This document shows positions 1 through 12,100 of a DNA stretch of 64,000 bases, one piece after another. Numbering within the stretch: the stretch's first letter is position 1; each line of letters starts with the position of its first letter. Source of the stretch: Undaria pinnatifida (lineage: Eukaryota; Sar; Phaeophyceae; Laminariales; Alariaceae); assembly GCA_012845835.1 (NCBI GenBank), contig JABAKD010000028.1, positions 11,685,241 through 11,749,240 of the forward strand. The letters are read 5' to 3'. The position numbers were made by a program, and so were the translations under genes. Under the pieces are notes generated by a model, which made no database searches, was not told where the DNA came from, and saw nothing but the letters and a program-made list of their open reading frames with translations.

Positions 1-194
1 ATTAATACGATTATTAGTATTATTAGTATTATTAGTATCAAATATTTTTTTTGTTTTTGTCTGCCAGGCTGATTTCAAAAATCACTGATTCTCTCACTTT
101 TATCGTTGTCCACCCATTTTTTGTTCTTGTTTTGTTCTGTTGGTTTGTTCTCTGTTCGCTTCTCTCCTTTTTCTTTGTTTTTGTTCCAACAGTG

Positions 195-2249
195 ATGCCT
201 TCGCCCAAGTACGGGGTGGCCGCGGTAGTGCCGACACCTCGCAGCAGGAACGCAGCCGCGCTCGGCCAGCTCACCGCAGCGACCGCTCTCGCGGTACTGT
301 TGACACCTTCCAGCAGGAACGCAGCCGTTCTCGGCCAGCTCACCGCAGCTACAGCAGTGACTCCGAGTCTGACTCGGAGAGCCGCCGCTACCGCCGTCGT
401 CACCGTAGTCGTGCCCGCTCGCTCTCACCCTCCCCCCTCAGATGTTCGCTCCCGTAAACTCGCTCGCTTGAGCTCCCGGCGTGCCTACCGCAGGCACCCC
501 ACCCGATCTCACCGTGTGGACTACGAGCAGGCCGGCGCGGCTGAGGGACGCGAGCACGCCCGCGACCGACAGAGAGGCCACCGACGCTCGCCGGAGCGAC
601 CCGCTCGGTCGCCCTTTCGACCGAGCCACCCGCCCTCCACTGCCGCCACGCACCAGCCCATCGCCACCGCCGCGCCCCAGATCGGTAAGCAGTATGGTGT
701 CGAATCCAACCAGGCAGCTGAACTGGTCGAGAGAGTGCGCAAACGAATCGCGGGTTTTCTTCCTTGTCCAGTGTTTGGGGGTCCCACGGCCGGTACATTG
801 TCCATCGCGAACTCAGCCGTCATGTTGCAGCAGAAGGTACTGAGCACCCTACGCAACGTCGATTCAGGAGCCATGCGGCTAGAACCAGACCAGTACGTAA
901 ATGGTATATGGACCACGATGCCAGAAAAACTTATTCCCCGCCGTGTAGAACTACTAACCGATCTGACCCATGACTTCTTGTCAGTTAGCCACCAGCTCGC
1001 CACCGCCGAATTTGTCCCTGTATATCTCATCACGGGAGAGGTTGTGGAGAAGCCACACAGCGAAGTTACCGCTACTGATTGGTTGCGTCTCTTCGTTCGG
1101 GAACAGGCTTTATCGGGGAGTGCTGTCGAGTTTGCGCAGGCCGCGTTGGCAGCCGTGACGCTCAAACCAGCCGAAGCGTGGGCCGCTGCAGCGGCCCGTG
1201 TTTTGTTAGCTTTCCGTGCCTCACTAGCCAACTCCGAACGACCACATGTTGCAGAGCAGCTGTTCTTCTTGCGTTTTATCACACCGCTAGAAATGACAGC
1301 TCTGTACGATAGAGTCGTCGAAGTACTGCTACCAAACCCGTTAGACCGCGTAGGCGTCAACGGGCTCATGCACGAGAAGGTCCACATGATCGCGACCACC
1401 TTGCGCCCCATGCGCATGGAGTGGCACGACCCCATGGGGGAGGCCATGCGGCTTAGAGGAAAGGTGGCTGAGAGACTGTTCCGGGAATTCATCGCTGTTC
1501 TGTCCGCTCGTAACGCGTCGTACTCAACCCCGCAAGTGCCACGGAAAGTAGCCAAGCACGCCGGGCCGGACAGACTCTTCACCATGACGGAAGTAAGACA
1601 CATGTTCTCCTCGCCCGCCGGGGCTCTTGCTGCTCTTAACGTAGCGGCCTTGGCGAACCCGGGGATTGGCACACTTGCGCCGGTGCCGCCCCCCCCGTCA
1701 GCTAAACCTCTTGCCGCCCTAGCCCCAACCCTTTGGCAGGGATCACAGCCATCCATAGGTCAACCCATCGTCGCCGCATTCCAAAATCAGACTGCCACCG
1801 CTCCGGGTCAGCACGGCGTTCCCTTCGAGAAACCACGAACGGCGGCCCCGACCTAACGCGCGGACGCCACACCGACAGCGCATGCTGCTGCCGGGACGCG
1901 ACTCCCGACAACGGCCGCCCGGGGGGACATCCTCGACTATCTTAGGACGCAAAAGGTGTGCTTCGCACACGCTTTCTCAGGCAACTGCCGCCGCCCCGGC
2001 AACTGCCAGTGGCAGCATGAGCCGTTTCCGGCAGCTTTCTACAAGGATGTGGCATCATCTCGCCGACCTGGCAACTCCAACCCCCGCCGTCGCTTGGCCG
2101 CGATGACGGAAACCCAGTACAATACGGCTGCTGAGCTTGGCATGATCCTGGAGGAGGCAGCCGACGAGACGGAGTCGGCCGGCGCTGACGACGACGGCCA
2201 AGCCGGGGCATCCATCGACCAACACGAGCAGATCGAGGGTACCTCCTGA
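195..2249 (+). pseudogene. Gag polyprotein with C-terminal CCCH zinc finger (in-frame stop)
   Basis: Frame starting at ATG 195 is open to a TAA at 1854-1856, then open again to a TGA at 2247-2249. After the first stop it encodes a C-x8-C-x5-C-x3-H finger (from about 1956), a CCCH-type finger in the place where Gag normally has a CCHC knuckle. The first 250 bases hold two copies of a roughly 66-bp repeat. In an overlapping frame (about 195-457) they read as an Arg/Ser-rich tract, so an early frameshift or an unseen exon is possible. The central part is helical and Gag-like by position only. The same frame continues into the protease, which suggests an original Gag-Pro fusion broken by two stops. 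Confidence 0.6.
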
Positions 2250-2909
2250 AGGTGCGCCTCGGGTAAGGAGGACCTGGGGAACGGACATGACCTCGCCGCC
2301 GCTGCACCTAGGGCAGCACGTCAGGAACGGGTGAGAGACCAGTTGTGGTTACGGGGTCAGATTTGGCATCGCTATCGGCGACGGCGTCCATGGCCGGTGG
2401 AGATCCTACTGGATACAGGTGCGGGAGGTGGTAGTTACATGTCGTTGGCTTTGTGGCGCGGCCTCCGGAAGCTTTTGCGACGTAAAATAGATACAGGTAG
2501 TACAGTTTTTCTCGAGGCCGCGAACCCCTCTGATAGCGAGACTCCTCCCATGCGTATTTTAGGGTCGGCAGTAGTGCCGGTGCTGTTGGAATCCGATTCT
2601 CGGGTTCGTGATGTTGTGGTACGCGTCGTGGAAGATCTACCCTACGGTTTCATTTTTGGAGCAAATTACTTTAGACGAAACCGCAGCACCCTGGAGTTCG
2701 CACCTGACAAAGGCTTTAGACCCGTACCCTCAGCACCTTGGGTGCCGTTTCACACCGCCGCCCTAGATACTTCGCCTCACCCTCCGCGTAGAACGAGATC
2801 GGTTTTGTATGCTAACTCCTCCGCCCGAGGCGCCGCTCCCTTTGCCTCCTGCTCCAGCTATCTTGCCCGCAGTTCGCCCCAGCTATCACGACATTGCTTG
2901 GGAGGATGA
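2250..2909 (+). pseudogene. Retroviral-type aspartic protease of element 1
   Basis: The frame continues from Gag with no stop other than the TGA at 2247. The catalytic motif DTGAGGGSY lies near 2410, preceded by the hydrophobic ILL strand typical of retropepsins. A second hydrophobic segment with a GAN motif near 2655 fits the later ILG-type strand. The same DTGAGGG signature occurs in element 2 near 22395. It would process the Gag-Pol polyprotein in virus-like particles. The linker to reverse transcriptase (2809-3583) moves to other frames and has a TGA at 3097-3099. Confidence 0.75.
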
Positions 2910-3589
2910 GAGCACGTTAGAGTGGGACATTAGGCAGGTCGCAGCTACCACCACAGTTCCAGGTTTCACCAGCATCGCGGTAGAAACTGCGGCTGCAGGC
3001 CCCCAACCGCAAGATCGACAGCTTGTACTAATGCTACCTACAGAACGGTTCGGTCTAGAGAAGGGAGCACTAGTAGGGGTCGCTCGAGCAGTGTTGTGAT
3101 GGTTGCCGGGGTCTCCGGTGTACTGCAAAGTAGTAAACCGCGCTAAACAGACTGCCGCAGTAGAGGGTAACCGCGTGATAGCTCGAATGATTGCTCTAAA
3201 CGTACGCGACCCCGCACGGTTCGAGTCTTTATTCGATGACTCGCCCGCCAGTGTTGATCCGCCGCTTCCCTTGCGAGCCCTCGGCATGTCGGGTGCCTCG
3301 AATACAGGCAGGACGGAACCACTCACCAAGGTACAGGCATCGGACGCCAACTTGGGGACGCTGGGATCCCTACAGAAGCAAGCTCAGTCGCCTGCTCGAA
3401 ACTTTTATCGAGGACGGTCTCTTCCCCATCGAACCCAAGCGAGTACCGGCCTGCATAGATGGTGAGCTTGAACTTCCGTTGATCAACGAATCCTGCACCC
3501 TGTGGACAGTAGAGCACCAGAGAGTGTGTAGTGTTGTTCGTAAAACGCGACAGTTGATCTTCTTGTTGGTGATTGATTGTTGAGGATCT

Positions 3590-3840
3590 GATGTGGTGTG
3601 TGGACGTTATCTAGATCTGAAGACAACTGCTGTAGTAGGGGTTTCTACTTATCCTATTCTGGATTCTGATATAGGGATTCGGGGATGAAGATCGCTTGCT
3701 TTCTTGTGTTCGGAGCTAATACAACAACTTCTCTCTCCTTTCTTAGCACCTGAATGGTGCTGACCAGCCCCCCCTCAGGCCAAGGGGGGATACTTTCTGG
3801 TCAGTAGACCTTGCCTAGCTTAGGCGTGTCTGCAACCCCC
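3590..3840. other. Non-coding interruption between protease linker and reverse transcriptase
   Basis: Element 2 runs straight from the protease linker to the fingers of reverse transcriptase. Here about 250-330 bases without coding potential intervene. They contain a short GC hairpin near 3766-3788 (a C6 run facing a G6 run). This looks like a small insertion or a scrambled segment. I could not define its ends or a target duplication. Confidence 0.35.
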
Positions 3841-3883
3841 TTCGCAGCCAAACCACGGTGGTTTTCCCCGGAAGAAAGGCGTA

Positions 3884-5123
3884 TGATTAGAGAGCAGAGA
3901 TCCAGAAATTGCTGGACCGAGGAATAATTCGCCCTTCAGTATCCCCGTGGGCAGCGCAGTGCTTGTGTGTGCGAAAGAAAGACGGAACTCTTAGACTTTG
4001 CCTTGACTGGCGAGTACTGAACAAGCTATAAGTGTCCGACAGTGGAGGTCTTGGGGATATGCAGACCATTTTCGATGGGTTGAAAGGCAAACGATATTTC
4101 ACCCAGTTAGACCTCGCTTCAGGATTTCATCAAATCGAGATAGCTGAGAAAGACCGCTACAAAACCGAATTCAGAGATGCAGACGGGTTGCTGTACGAAT
4201 TCACCAGGGCAGGGTTTGGCTTGACAGTACTGCCTTCGGCTTTCATGCGCAAAGTTAAGTCAGCGTTGGGGTACCTTGAGGGAGTATTCAGTTGGCTCGA
4301 CGACATTTTAATAGCGAGCACCACCTGGGAGGAGCATTTGGCCACACTCACGCTAGTCCTGACGCGTCTTTTAGCGGCAGGACTGTCAGTCAACTTTGCC
4401 AAGTGTAATTTTGGGTCCTCCTTACAAGAGTTCCTTGGCATGATCATCGATAGCACCGGCCTACACCCCGCCCCGACCAAGTTGGAAGCCATTGCAAGCA
4501 TGCCTCGCCCCCAGACAGTCGAAGAACTCCGTACTTTCCTAGGTCTGACGGGCTACCTGCGACAGTTTGTGCCCAACTATAGTCTAACTGCCGCCCCGCT
4601 CACCGACATCCTCTGCAATAAGGACTTTGCATCAAAACGCGCGCGCAAAAATCGTATCGTTTGGGGGGTTGAGGAGGAGCAGGCGTTTCAATCGTTGCGG
4701 TCAACGCTAGCTTCACCTACCGTGCTCGCCTTCCCGGATCTCGACAACACGTTTGAATTACATACCGATGCTAGCACCGTAGGTGCTGGGGCAGTTCTGA
4801 TGCAGACCATTGATGGGGTATCTCGCGTGATTGCTTTTGCTAGCCACCGGTTCTCTCGCACGGATGCTCGCAGAGGACCCACAGAACGGGAATGTATGGG
4901 AGTGCTGTGGGCAGTAGATCACTTTCGACCCTATTTAGCTGGTAGGCAGTTCAAGGTAGTGACCGACTGCTCTGCGATCACCTGGCTGTTTCGAAGTCGC
5001 GAGCTGTGCCCTAAGTTGCATAGATCGGCACTCAGGCTCGCGGAATACGACATGCTCCTGGAAATGGCCAGCGGGCGTGCAACACGTAGTACCAGATGCC
5101 TTATCACGGCTGTCACATGCTAA
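3884..5123 (+). pseudogene. Reverse transcriptase-RNase H of element 1
   Basis: The fingers region is in shifted frames before a TAA at about 4029. The main frame 4032-5123 then gives the LDLASGFHQI palm motif, the catalytic WLDDI form of YxDD near 4297, the FLGLTGYLRQF connection motif, and RNase H with the HTDAS active-site motif near 4765 and a later TDCSAITWL segment. An extra base near 5060 throws the frame, and the DALSRL end of RNase H is read in another frame (from 5077). These motifs are diagnostic for Ty3/gypsy Pol. Trp in place of the usual Tyr/Phe before LDD is also present in element 2, so it is a family trait. Confidence 0.9.
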
Positions 5124-5767
5124 AGACACCCCAGCCGATGTAGATGAATCTTTCCCCAATGATTTCACGTCAGGAGCACCATCCGATTTCCAAGGGCCCC
5201 GTGGGCCGAGTCTAGATGGGGTATGGTTAGCAGAGATCGACGCGGTAGGTAGGGCGGGGACAGACAGCGGCGATCCCCTTTCAGAGCTATCGCCTGCACC
5301 GCCTGCCCATGATGCTAACGACACGCGTCTCCTTGCCCTACGAGCCCTACTCTTTGCGACGTGTGCGGTGCTAGATGAAGACTCTGTTACGCTGCGCCGA
5401 GGAAGTCGAGCTCGTACCCCTTCGGTACGGCTACGTCCACTCGGCGACGCCCAGCTGCTCCCCATGGAGCAATTGGGGAACCCGGATAATAGCCACCCCG
5501 GCACACTCGCGCCGGTCGAACCACCCCCGCTTCCGCCATCGCCCTCGAAGACCCTTCCACCTCCGTCCCACACCAGCGGTAGCGATCTCAGCGACGATCT
5601 TGGGGAGGTGCTTTCAGCAGGGGGGGGGGTCCCTCGCTCGTCGGAAGCTCACCAAGTCATGAAAACACCAGCCATCCACCGGGCGGTGCGAGTTCTCACC
5701 AATCCCGCAACCCTCGCGCGACGACAACAGGACGACACCCATTTGGGTCAGGTTCGCAAGAGTTTGT
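5077..5767 (+). pseudogene. RNase H-integrase linker of element 1
   Basis: An open frame follows the RNase H end and contains acidic and Pro-rich low-complexity sequence with no recognisable domain. This matters because in element 2 the same position holds a cytosine-methyltransferase-like domain. Here none of its motifs (LDCGGGG, ACRRF, GIPWRRKR) can be found. Confidence 0.6.
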
Positions 5768-7483
5768 GTGATAGTGGTGCAGGCGAAGGGGGAGTTGAAC
5801 ACGACCAGTCATGGTTTAGACGACGAGGAGGTAATCCGGTATACTGACGAACAAGGCAGGAAGCTGCCAGCCATACCCAAATCCATGATATCCGATGTAC
5901 TCGCTTTGGTGCACACTCTACACGGGCATGCGGGAGTAGGAGCCACTTTGGCCTTGGTAAGGGATCACTTTCACTGGCCTACGGTCACTCGCGACACTCG
6001 ACAATACGTGTTATCGTGCGGGTGCCGGAGACGCAAGAGACCGAACAGCAGACGTATCGCGTTGTTGCCCGGACGCCCGCTAGAATCGTGGGATGAACTG
6101 CAGATGGATATTTTAAAAATAGACACACCGTCTCTTTCCGGCAACAAGTATGTTCTACTGGTAGTAGATCGAGCCTCCAAGTTCCCATTTGGATTTCCTC
6201 TAGAAACCAAGCAGGCAGTAGGCGTGGCACGGGTCCTGACCGAGTTGTGTCTGACTTTCGGGGTACCTCGCGTGATCCGTTGTGATGGTGGCAAAGAGTT
6301 TGGAGCGGAAGTAGTGACACACCTATGCCGTTGACTGCACGCAGACATAGTATTCGGCCCAGCAGGTCACCCACGTGGTCAAGGAGCTGTCGAAGGGTTG
6401 GGAGGTTGGTTGCAAGAGATTTTAACAGATTTATGTCGCTCGTGGCGAGAGAGTTGGGACGAATACGTGTCACCAGCAATTTGGATCAAACGCACTTTGC
6501 CAGATGTCTCCCTCTCCTCGAACATGACCCCTTTCGAGCTGCTGTTTGGCTGTAAACCCCGCACCTCTTTAGATTCCTTGGTACCCTTGTCAGCGGAGAA
6601 GGAACAGAGCGGTGGCCTAGACAACTCCGTGGAGCGACGCAAACAGAACCTCCGAGAAGTCCGTCTCGCGCTCGAGAAGCAGCACAATTTGAGGGTAACC
6701 GCGAGGGCCCGCGCCAACGCTTCCATTTAAAGGCCCTCGGCCGGAGTCGCTCTCGAGGAAGGAAGCCTGGTGCTGGTGCGCGAGTCCGAGAGCAGCAGGC
6801 ATCGCGACAACAGGGGGCGAAAACTTCAACACGACCACTACACAGGCCCTTGGAGAGTCACGGAACTATTACAGACAGGCCTTAGCATGCAAGTAACGAT
6901 GCGTGGTAGAAAACAACGCACCCGAAATGTGTCCACAGCAGACGTAAAGCCATACTACCTCCGACCCCTTTCTCTCAGACATTCACTAGCTGACGAGTTT
7001 GCACAGTATGCGTGGGGTTCCGGTTTCAGAAGGGCGTTGGAAGCGGTGAACTCTTCGCATTTTGACTCTCTTGTTAGTTGTCGCCGAACAAAAAAAAAAA
7101 AAAAATCCCCATCCGGTGTCGCTAGGTGGGAATACAAGGGGAGGTCGAATGATGGAGTAGAGTCGAGCTGGTTGTCTGAGAATGAAATGCTAAAGAGTTT
7201 CAACCCCTTGCAGCTAGATGGCTCTATTGCACTATGGCATTTGTACAACCCCCAATCTGCGAGCGATTCAATTCCCGTCTCAGTCAAGCCTCGTACCCCT
7301 TTCTCTCGCCGTCAAGCCTTGACCCTGTTCCCAATAGGTTCCACCATCTGGAAAGACTTTGGCGGTGGTCTCAGACTGCAAGGGCAGGTGTACGACTACA
7401 GAGACCGCTACTGGCGAGTGCGATACAGCGACGAGAACTGGGAAGAGCTGACCCGCCGCGAGTTGGAGCAGTTACAGAGATGA
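5768..7483 (+). pseudogene. Integrase with chromo/Tudor-like C-terminal region of element 1
   Basis: One frame spans integrase and C-terminus, with stops at 6332-6334 (TGA) and 6728-6730 (TAA). The HHCC finger reads LHGH and CGCRRRKR. The DDE residues lie in MDILKID (about 6107), IRCDGGKEF (about 6277) and GAVEGLGGWL (about 6385). Beyond the core are two small conserved blocks: a chromo-like WEYKGR..GVESSWLSE segment near 7130 and a Tudor-like GQVYDY..YWRVRYSDENWEEL segment near 7385-7460. Both recur in decayed form in element 2. A run of A at 7090-7104 encodes Lys and is a likely slippage site. Alternatively the TGA replaces the Trp codon seen at that position in element 2. Confidence 0.85.
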
Positions 7484-8383
7484 AGAGCGACTACCGACTC
7501 GACGAGACGAAGACCTGCCTTCTTCAATGTTTTACGATTGTACCTTGACGAGGGGAAAGTGGTGTCGGGGGGAATACCGTTTTGTTGTGGGTTAAGACGG
7601 GAATCACCCGTGCACCGGTCGGCCGGGTGTAGAACAGTATGGGGCACCAAGATGTGTGTTATTTTACAATAGTGCGACAACGTTGTGAACGCTGTTGTAC
7701 TTGGGTTGTGTGTGAGTGTTGGAGTTGAATTCCTTTTTTTTGTTGTTTTTGTTTGATTGGCACTGCTTTATGAAGGGTGCAAGATACTGTTGGTATGAAG
7801 TCTCTTGAACAGTGACGAGTTTGTATTCAGTGGTTGGATAGGGCTTGATTTTGACAGGCGAACAGGTGGTTGTTTTTCAGAAGGCTGCATACTACATGCC
7901 GTTGTAGTCCTTCGATTTCAGGTCACTTGATATATTTAGGATTTCTCGTGTCTAATGCTTTCTTATTTCTTTGATCTCTGGCATCAGCACCTTGCTCATG
8001 TCCAACGTATTTAGCCATTAGAGCTTTGGCAGTATTTTATTTACCAAAGTGGCATCTTGTGAGTGGATTATGATGTATGTGAGCAGACTCAGAAAAAGTA
8101 GATGGGTCAGGCCCTTGGAGTTACGTGCTGCTTCCCTGCACGCTAACTTCGTTCACATACGGACTTTTAGCCATCGAATAGTGGCCAGGCGATCAAATAC
8201 GCAGTGAAAAGGCAGGGGTGAGGGTTTTTATCGAGGATTTTCCTCTTATGGCTCCTGTGTTTTCGGTTTGTTAGCCTATCCTCGAGGTCAATATTTTTGT
8301 AAAAAAAGCTTTGCGGCTCTTTGCCCTTGGCTATACAGTCACAGGATTGCTGTAGCATATTGCTCTTGTCATCGCATTATGCT
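7484..8383. other. 3' untranslated region of element 1
   Basis: About 900 bases between the end of the integrase frame and the polypurine tract. No coding potential, RNA gene or repeat was recognised. Confidence 0.5.
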
Positions 8384-8391
8384 AGGGGGGA
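8384..8391 (+). promoter_or_regulatory. Polypurine tract of element 1
   Basis: A purine run (AGGGGGGA) sits directly before the TGTTACGG start of the 3' LTR. It would be the primer for plus-strand DNA synthesis. Element 2 has the equivalent G7 run at 28613-28619. Confidence 0.6.
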
Positions 8392-8833
8392 TGTTACGGT
8401 TCCGTGACAGTTTCAAGAGTTACTATGACAGGCGTCTTTGTGATAGTAGGGGCCGCGCTATTTATGTCCCCTCCCTGAGTCGGGTGTGGCTGCCCCATCC
8501 AGACACAATTCCTTGGGTTCACGTTCATAAACCTTCGGATAAGCAATCAAGTTACCATTTTCACACTACTTTCTTGGGAAGCTTCACATCTTGAGCACCC
8601 GTACGAGGGACTTGCCCTCTCTCCGAGGAACGCACAAGCGCCTTCTGAACTCGGTCGTATCGGTCTTTCGGAGGTCAGTCACTATGAGTACCTGAGGCGT
8701 GCTACAGATATAGCCTATGTGTGGACCTTGCGATGCTAGTAGGCTAGATACCCTCGTCTGCTTCGCCATGAAGATCCTCGCATGTCTCACCCTGACTCCA
8801 GACAGACTTCCCGCCAGGTTCCGATTCGTGACA
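8392..8833 (+). repeat. 3' LTR of element 1
   Basis: 442 bp, starting TGTTACGG after the purine tract and ending CGTGACA, so TG...CA termini. The length matches the 440-445-bp LTRs of element 2, and both ends are similar to them (TGTTGCGG...TTCGTTACA). The partner LTR is outside the window, so target duplication and LTR divergence cannot be checked. Confidence 0.65.
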
Positions 8834-8835
8834 CT

Positions 8836-9118
8836 GCTTTGCATTGACCAATCATAGAGCTTTATTTCCTTTGCATCGTAATGCAACCATTGTATCGAAA
8901 CCCCATTTTGCTTTGCATTGACAAATCAACAGGCTCTATTCTGATTTGCATTTGCTTTGCGTGGCGAGTCTTAAACGCAGTGGGCCAGATCTGCTTTGCA
9001 TTGACCAATCATGGAGCTTTATTTGCTTTGCATCGTTATGCACCCATTGTATCGAAACCACATTTTGCTTTGCATTGACCAATCAAAAGGCTCTATTCTG
9101 CTTTGCACTTGCTTCGCA
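8836..9118 (+). repeat. 157-bp tandem repeat with CCAAT and TTTGCAT motifs
   Basis: Two units with a 157-base period (8841 and 8998). Each unit contains the core CTTTGCATTGACCAATCA or a near copy twice, followed by related AT-rich text. The array begins three bases after the element 1 LTR. The core joins an octamer-like TTTGCAT to a CCAAT box. Confidence 0.8.
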
Positions 9119-12100
9119 TCGCGCCGCAAAGCACAATTCAAACTGCTCTGCACGCTCCGCACTCGAGAGAGCACTACCGACATTTTAGAAGCTCGAATGC
9201 CTTTCTACACACGTTACTGAAATGTCATGAGCTGAGGATCACCGTGCACATTCCGATAGACCCTAATAAGCCAATGTTTTCGGTGAGGATGGCCCCATGA
9301 GTCGACAACCACCACCGCCGAAAAAGTGATACAGATCGGGTCTAGTTGGAGCTACACGGGAGCCTTGACCTGACTGGGCGAGTCTGTTTTCCGTGTCGTA
9401 CGCGCAGCGGCAAGGCCAGCAACATGCAGCAATATCGTGAGTAGAAGGATGAAGCTTTCGCTGGTGCTTCCATGTGCTTGACTGGTTGGGTATCGTTGTC
9501 TCGTAGGCTTCGTTTAACTAGATTCCGGTCACGTTTGTAGGCGGTGTCTTCGTACGCTCCATTGCACGAACGAATACATAGCGCACGGATACGACCGACC
9601 AGTTCACGAAACAGCAGTTACCAACTAACTGCTGTGTTACAACAACAATAGGCCCCGGACAGCGGCGGTAACAGTACTAGGTACACCGCAGAGGGTAGCA
9701 GACTGCTGGGGTTGCTACTGTGCAGTGGTAGGGGTAATGCACATTGCTTTGAGCGGGTGCTGCGGCGGTCGCGGTTGCTATCTGCGGCATCCTATTGCAC
9801 GCGTTGAGCACAGTCATCGCGTACTCACATGTGGAGGACATTGGCGGAAAAAGGTTCACCATCAACAGCAACGCGTGACAGCGGCAGCAGCGGCAACTGG
9901 GTTGCTACTGCATAAAGTGATAGAAGTTGTGTCAATTACTTTTGTAGACCTCTGCTGCTGCTGTCCTTCTTCTACTGCTACTGCTGCTGCTGCACGCGGC
10001 TCGCCAACGCACGTACCGTATTGCCGGACAACATGCACACCGCGCACGTAGTCGATATACTATTTTACCAGGTGTGGAATAACAGCAGCAGTGATAGGCA
10101 TAGCAACAGCAACTGTCACATGAAGCAGCAGTAGCCGCAGCAAAAGCCGGGGTTTATGCTGTACAGTATCAGTAGTAGCTGTGTCGGTTCCGCTAGCTGT
10201 TGAGAATGTTGTTGCTGTTGTTTACGGTGTCCTGCTGTTCGTATCGCCGAGCAACTGTCGCCGTATACTTATGTACACTTACACAGATTGTTCAAGTACA
10301 CAGGTTGTTGAGTGCACAGGTAACTCTGGTAGATAGAAACCTCAAGTCATTCGAGATAGGAGTCAGCAGCATCTTTACAACACCGTTTCTCTCTTCGCCC
10401 TTGCTTCTTGAAAAAAGAGGTACTCATAGATTGATGGGATCCTGAACGCCAAAACATCCATCGGGAGCACAAAACGGTTTTTGGCAGGAGTGAGAAACGC
10501 GGACAAGGGGAAAGGATTCCGCCACGTTAAGGTGAGGTTGACTGGTTGTCGAGTAGATGGCGCGGAGGGACGATTCGTTCATGTCTCGTTCAGGCTTGAG
10601 CAACGTGCACCGCAACGCGTGTGATGTGCGTCACGTTCTGCCGTGGACGTTCATCTCTTGAACTTATCTCCATCCCATACCTCACATCCTTTCACGTTCT
10701 TCCCCTCCTCAGATGTACAGTATTGGCGTAATGGCGTCCAGACTGTTTCTGCCTGCTGACGTGTGACCTGGTGATGCTGTTCCCCACCACTATTTTAGGA
10801 CGTTGCGCGGTGGGCGTGAAAGTCACCACGCGCACCAATTATGCGCCTGTTCGTGGAGTGGGGCTCAGAGCCGTGACGGACGACATCGGCGCAAAACCAT
10901 GCATAGCATTCCCGGGGAGGGCGATGCGGTGAGTGTCAGTTGTAGATGTTCATGTGCTCTGCCCATGTAATAAACTTCTACGCTCAGTTTTCAATGTTGG
11001 TCTTAAATCCAAAACCGACCCGTCAGTGTGAAATATGCATTGATGAGCATACCGCCGTTGACCCCTTGATGTTTTCTACTTTCTTTGTGGTTGAATCCGT
11101 CCGGCAGCGACTGTTTTGATATGACAAGGCAGCGAGTCAAGCAGAAGACGCCCGTTGGGCCGGACGAAAACGATACTTCGCGCAGTCGTTCTGTCCTAGC
11201 AAGCACAGTGATACGTTAGGTAGGTGCTGGTAAGTTTCAAACCCCCCGGCGTGTGATATATCGTGTCGGGGTTGAGTATCAATTTACTTAAAAAAACACT
11301 TATTTTAATCACAGGTGACAAAGACAAAGATTGCGCTTGGGGTGCGAACCATGTGAGCGAGTACAATGAGGTCCCGTCTCAGGCGCCTTTTTTTCCTTGT
11401 TTCGTGCGTGTAACTGGGATTGCAAATGATTGCTTGCCTCGTATGCCATGACCGGTTGGCGGAAATATCACCTTGCTGCTTATCGCTCGTCCCCCAAATT
11501 TGTCTTCCTATCATCCCAATTTCCAGCGCCCCAGACGACGAGTCTCAGTTGGAGCCCCCGACAAAATTAAGCCGGGTGCGGAAGACCTTGGCCTATTGGA
11601 TCTGGTCTTCGATTTTATCTCATCAAGGTGAGTTTAGATGTACTTGCGCCGGGGGGGGGGGGTGGGGGCTGCATAACAATGGATATACAACACAAAGAAA
11701 TATCATGGACAGGGCGGCTCGATTGCTTCGTAGATCATTGGGGCTATACCGTTGTACGGCGCCACACAAAGTTTGACCGCATTGACTATAATTGGCTCAC
11801 TGTCACGACCGCAATAAAAACACGACTTGGGTATGATTGGGATCTTTGGAGATCGTCAATTAATTACTCAACTCACCTGGGCGCAGTCAGCATCGTCAAA
11901 AACTATTGTTTGCGTGCCATCGCGTATAATGTCTTCATATTTAGCGAAATAGTACAGTACGCATATGCGGGAGGGGGGCGTGCTAAGAACAATGGAGAGT
12001 TGCAATGTACCAAGTAGGCAGCACTATTTATGGGTCGCTTTCACTCGTAATTCAATTACAGTCACTCGCTCTGCGTCCAAACCAGCCGCGGTGAACTCTA

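Larger units (their letters stand above)
1..8833 (+). mobile_element. Ty3/gypsy LTR retrotransposon, element 1 (left end outside window, decayed)
   Basis: In order on the plus strand: Gag with a CCCH finger, aspartic protease, reverse transcriptase, RNase H, integrase, a chromo/Tudor-like C-terminal region, a purine tract and one LTR. RNase H before integrase is the Ty3/gypsy order. The 5' LTR is not visible, so it lies left of the window. Every module carries in-frame stops or frameshifts, so the copy is not intact. It shares layout and many motifs with element 2 (18470-29064), but lacks that element's methyltransferase domain. Confidence 0.9.

Noticed and set aside
521-1756. Long minus-strand ORF over Gag
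   Set aside because: It overlaps the Gag frame, has no motif, and its composition is that of an antisense shadow.
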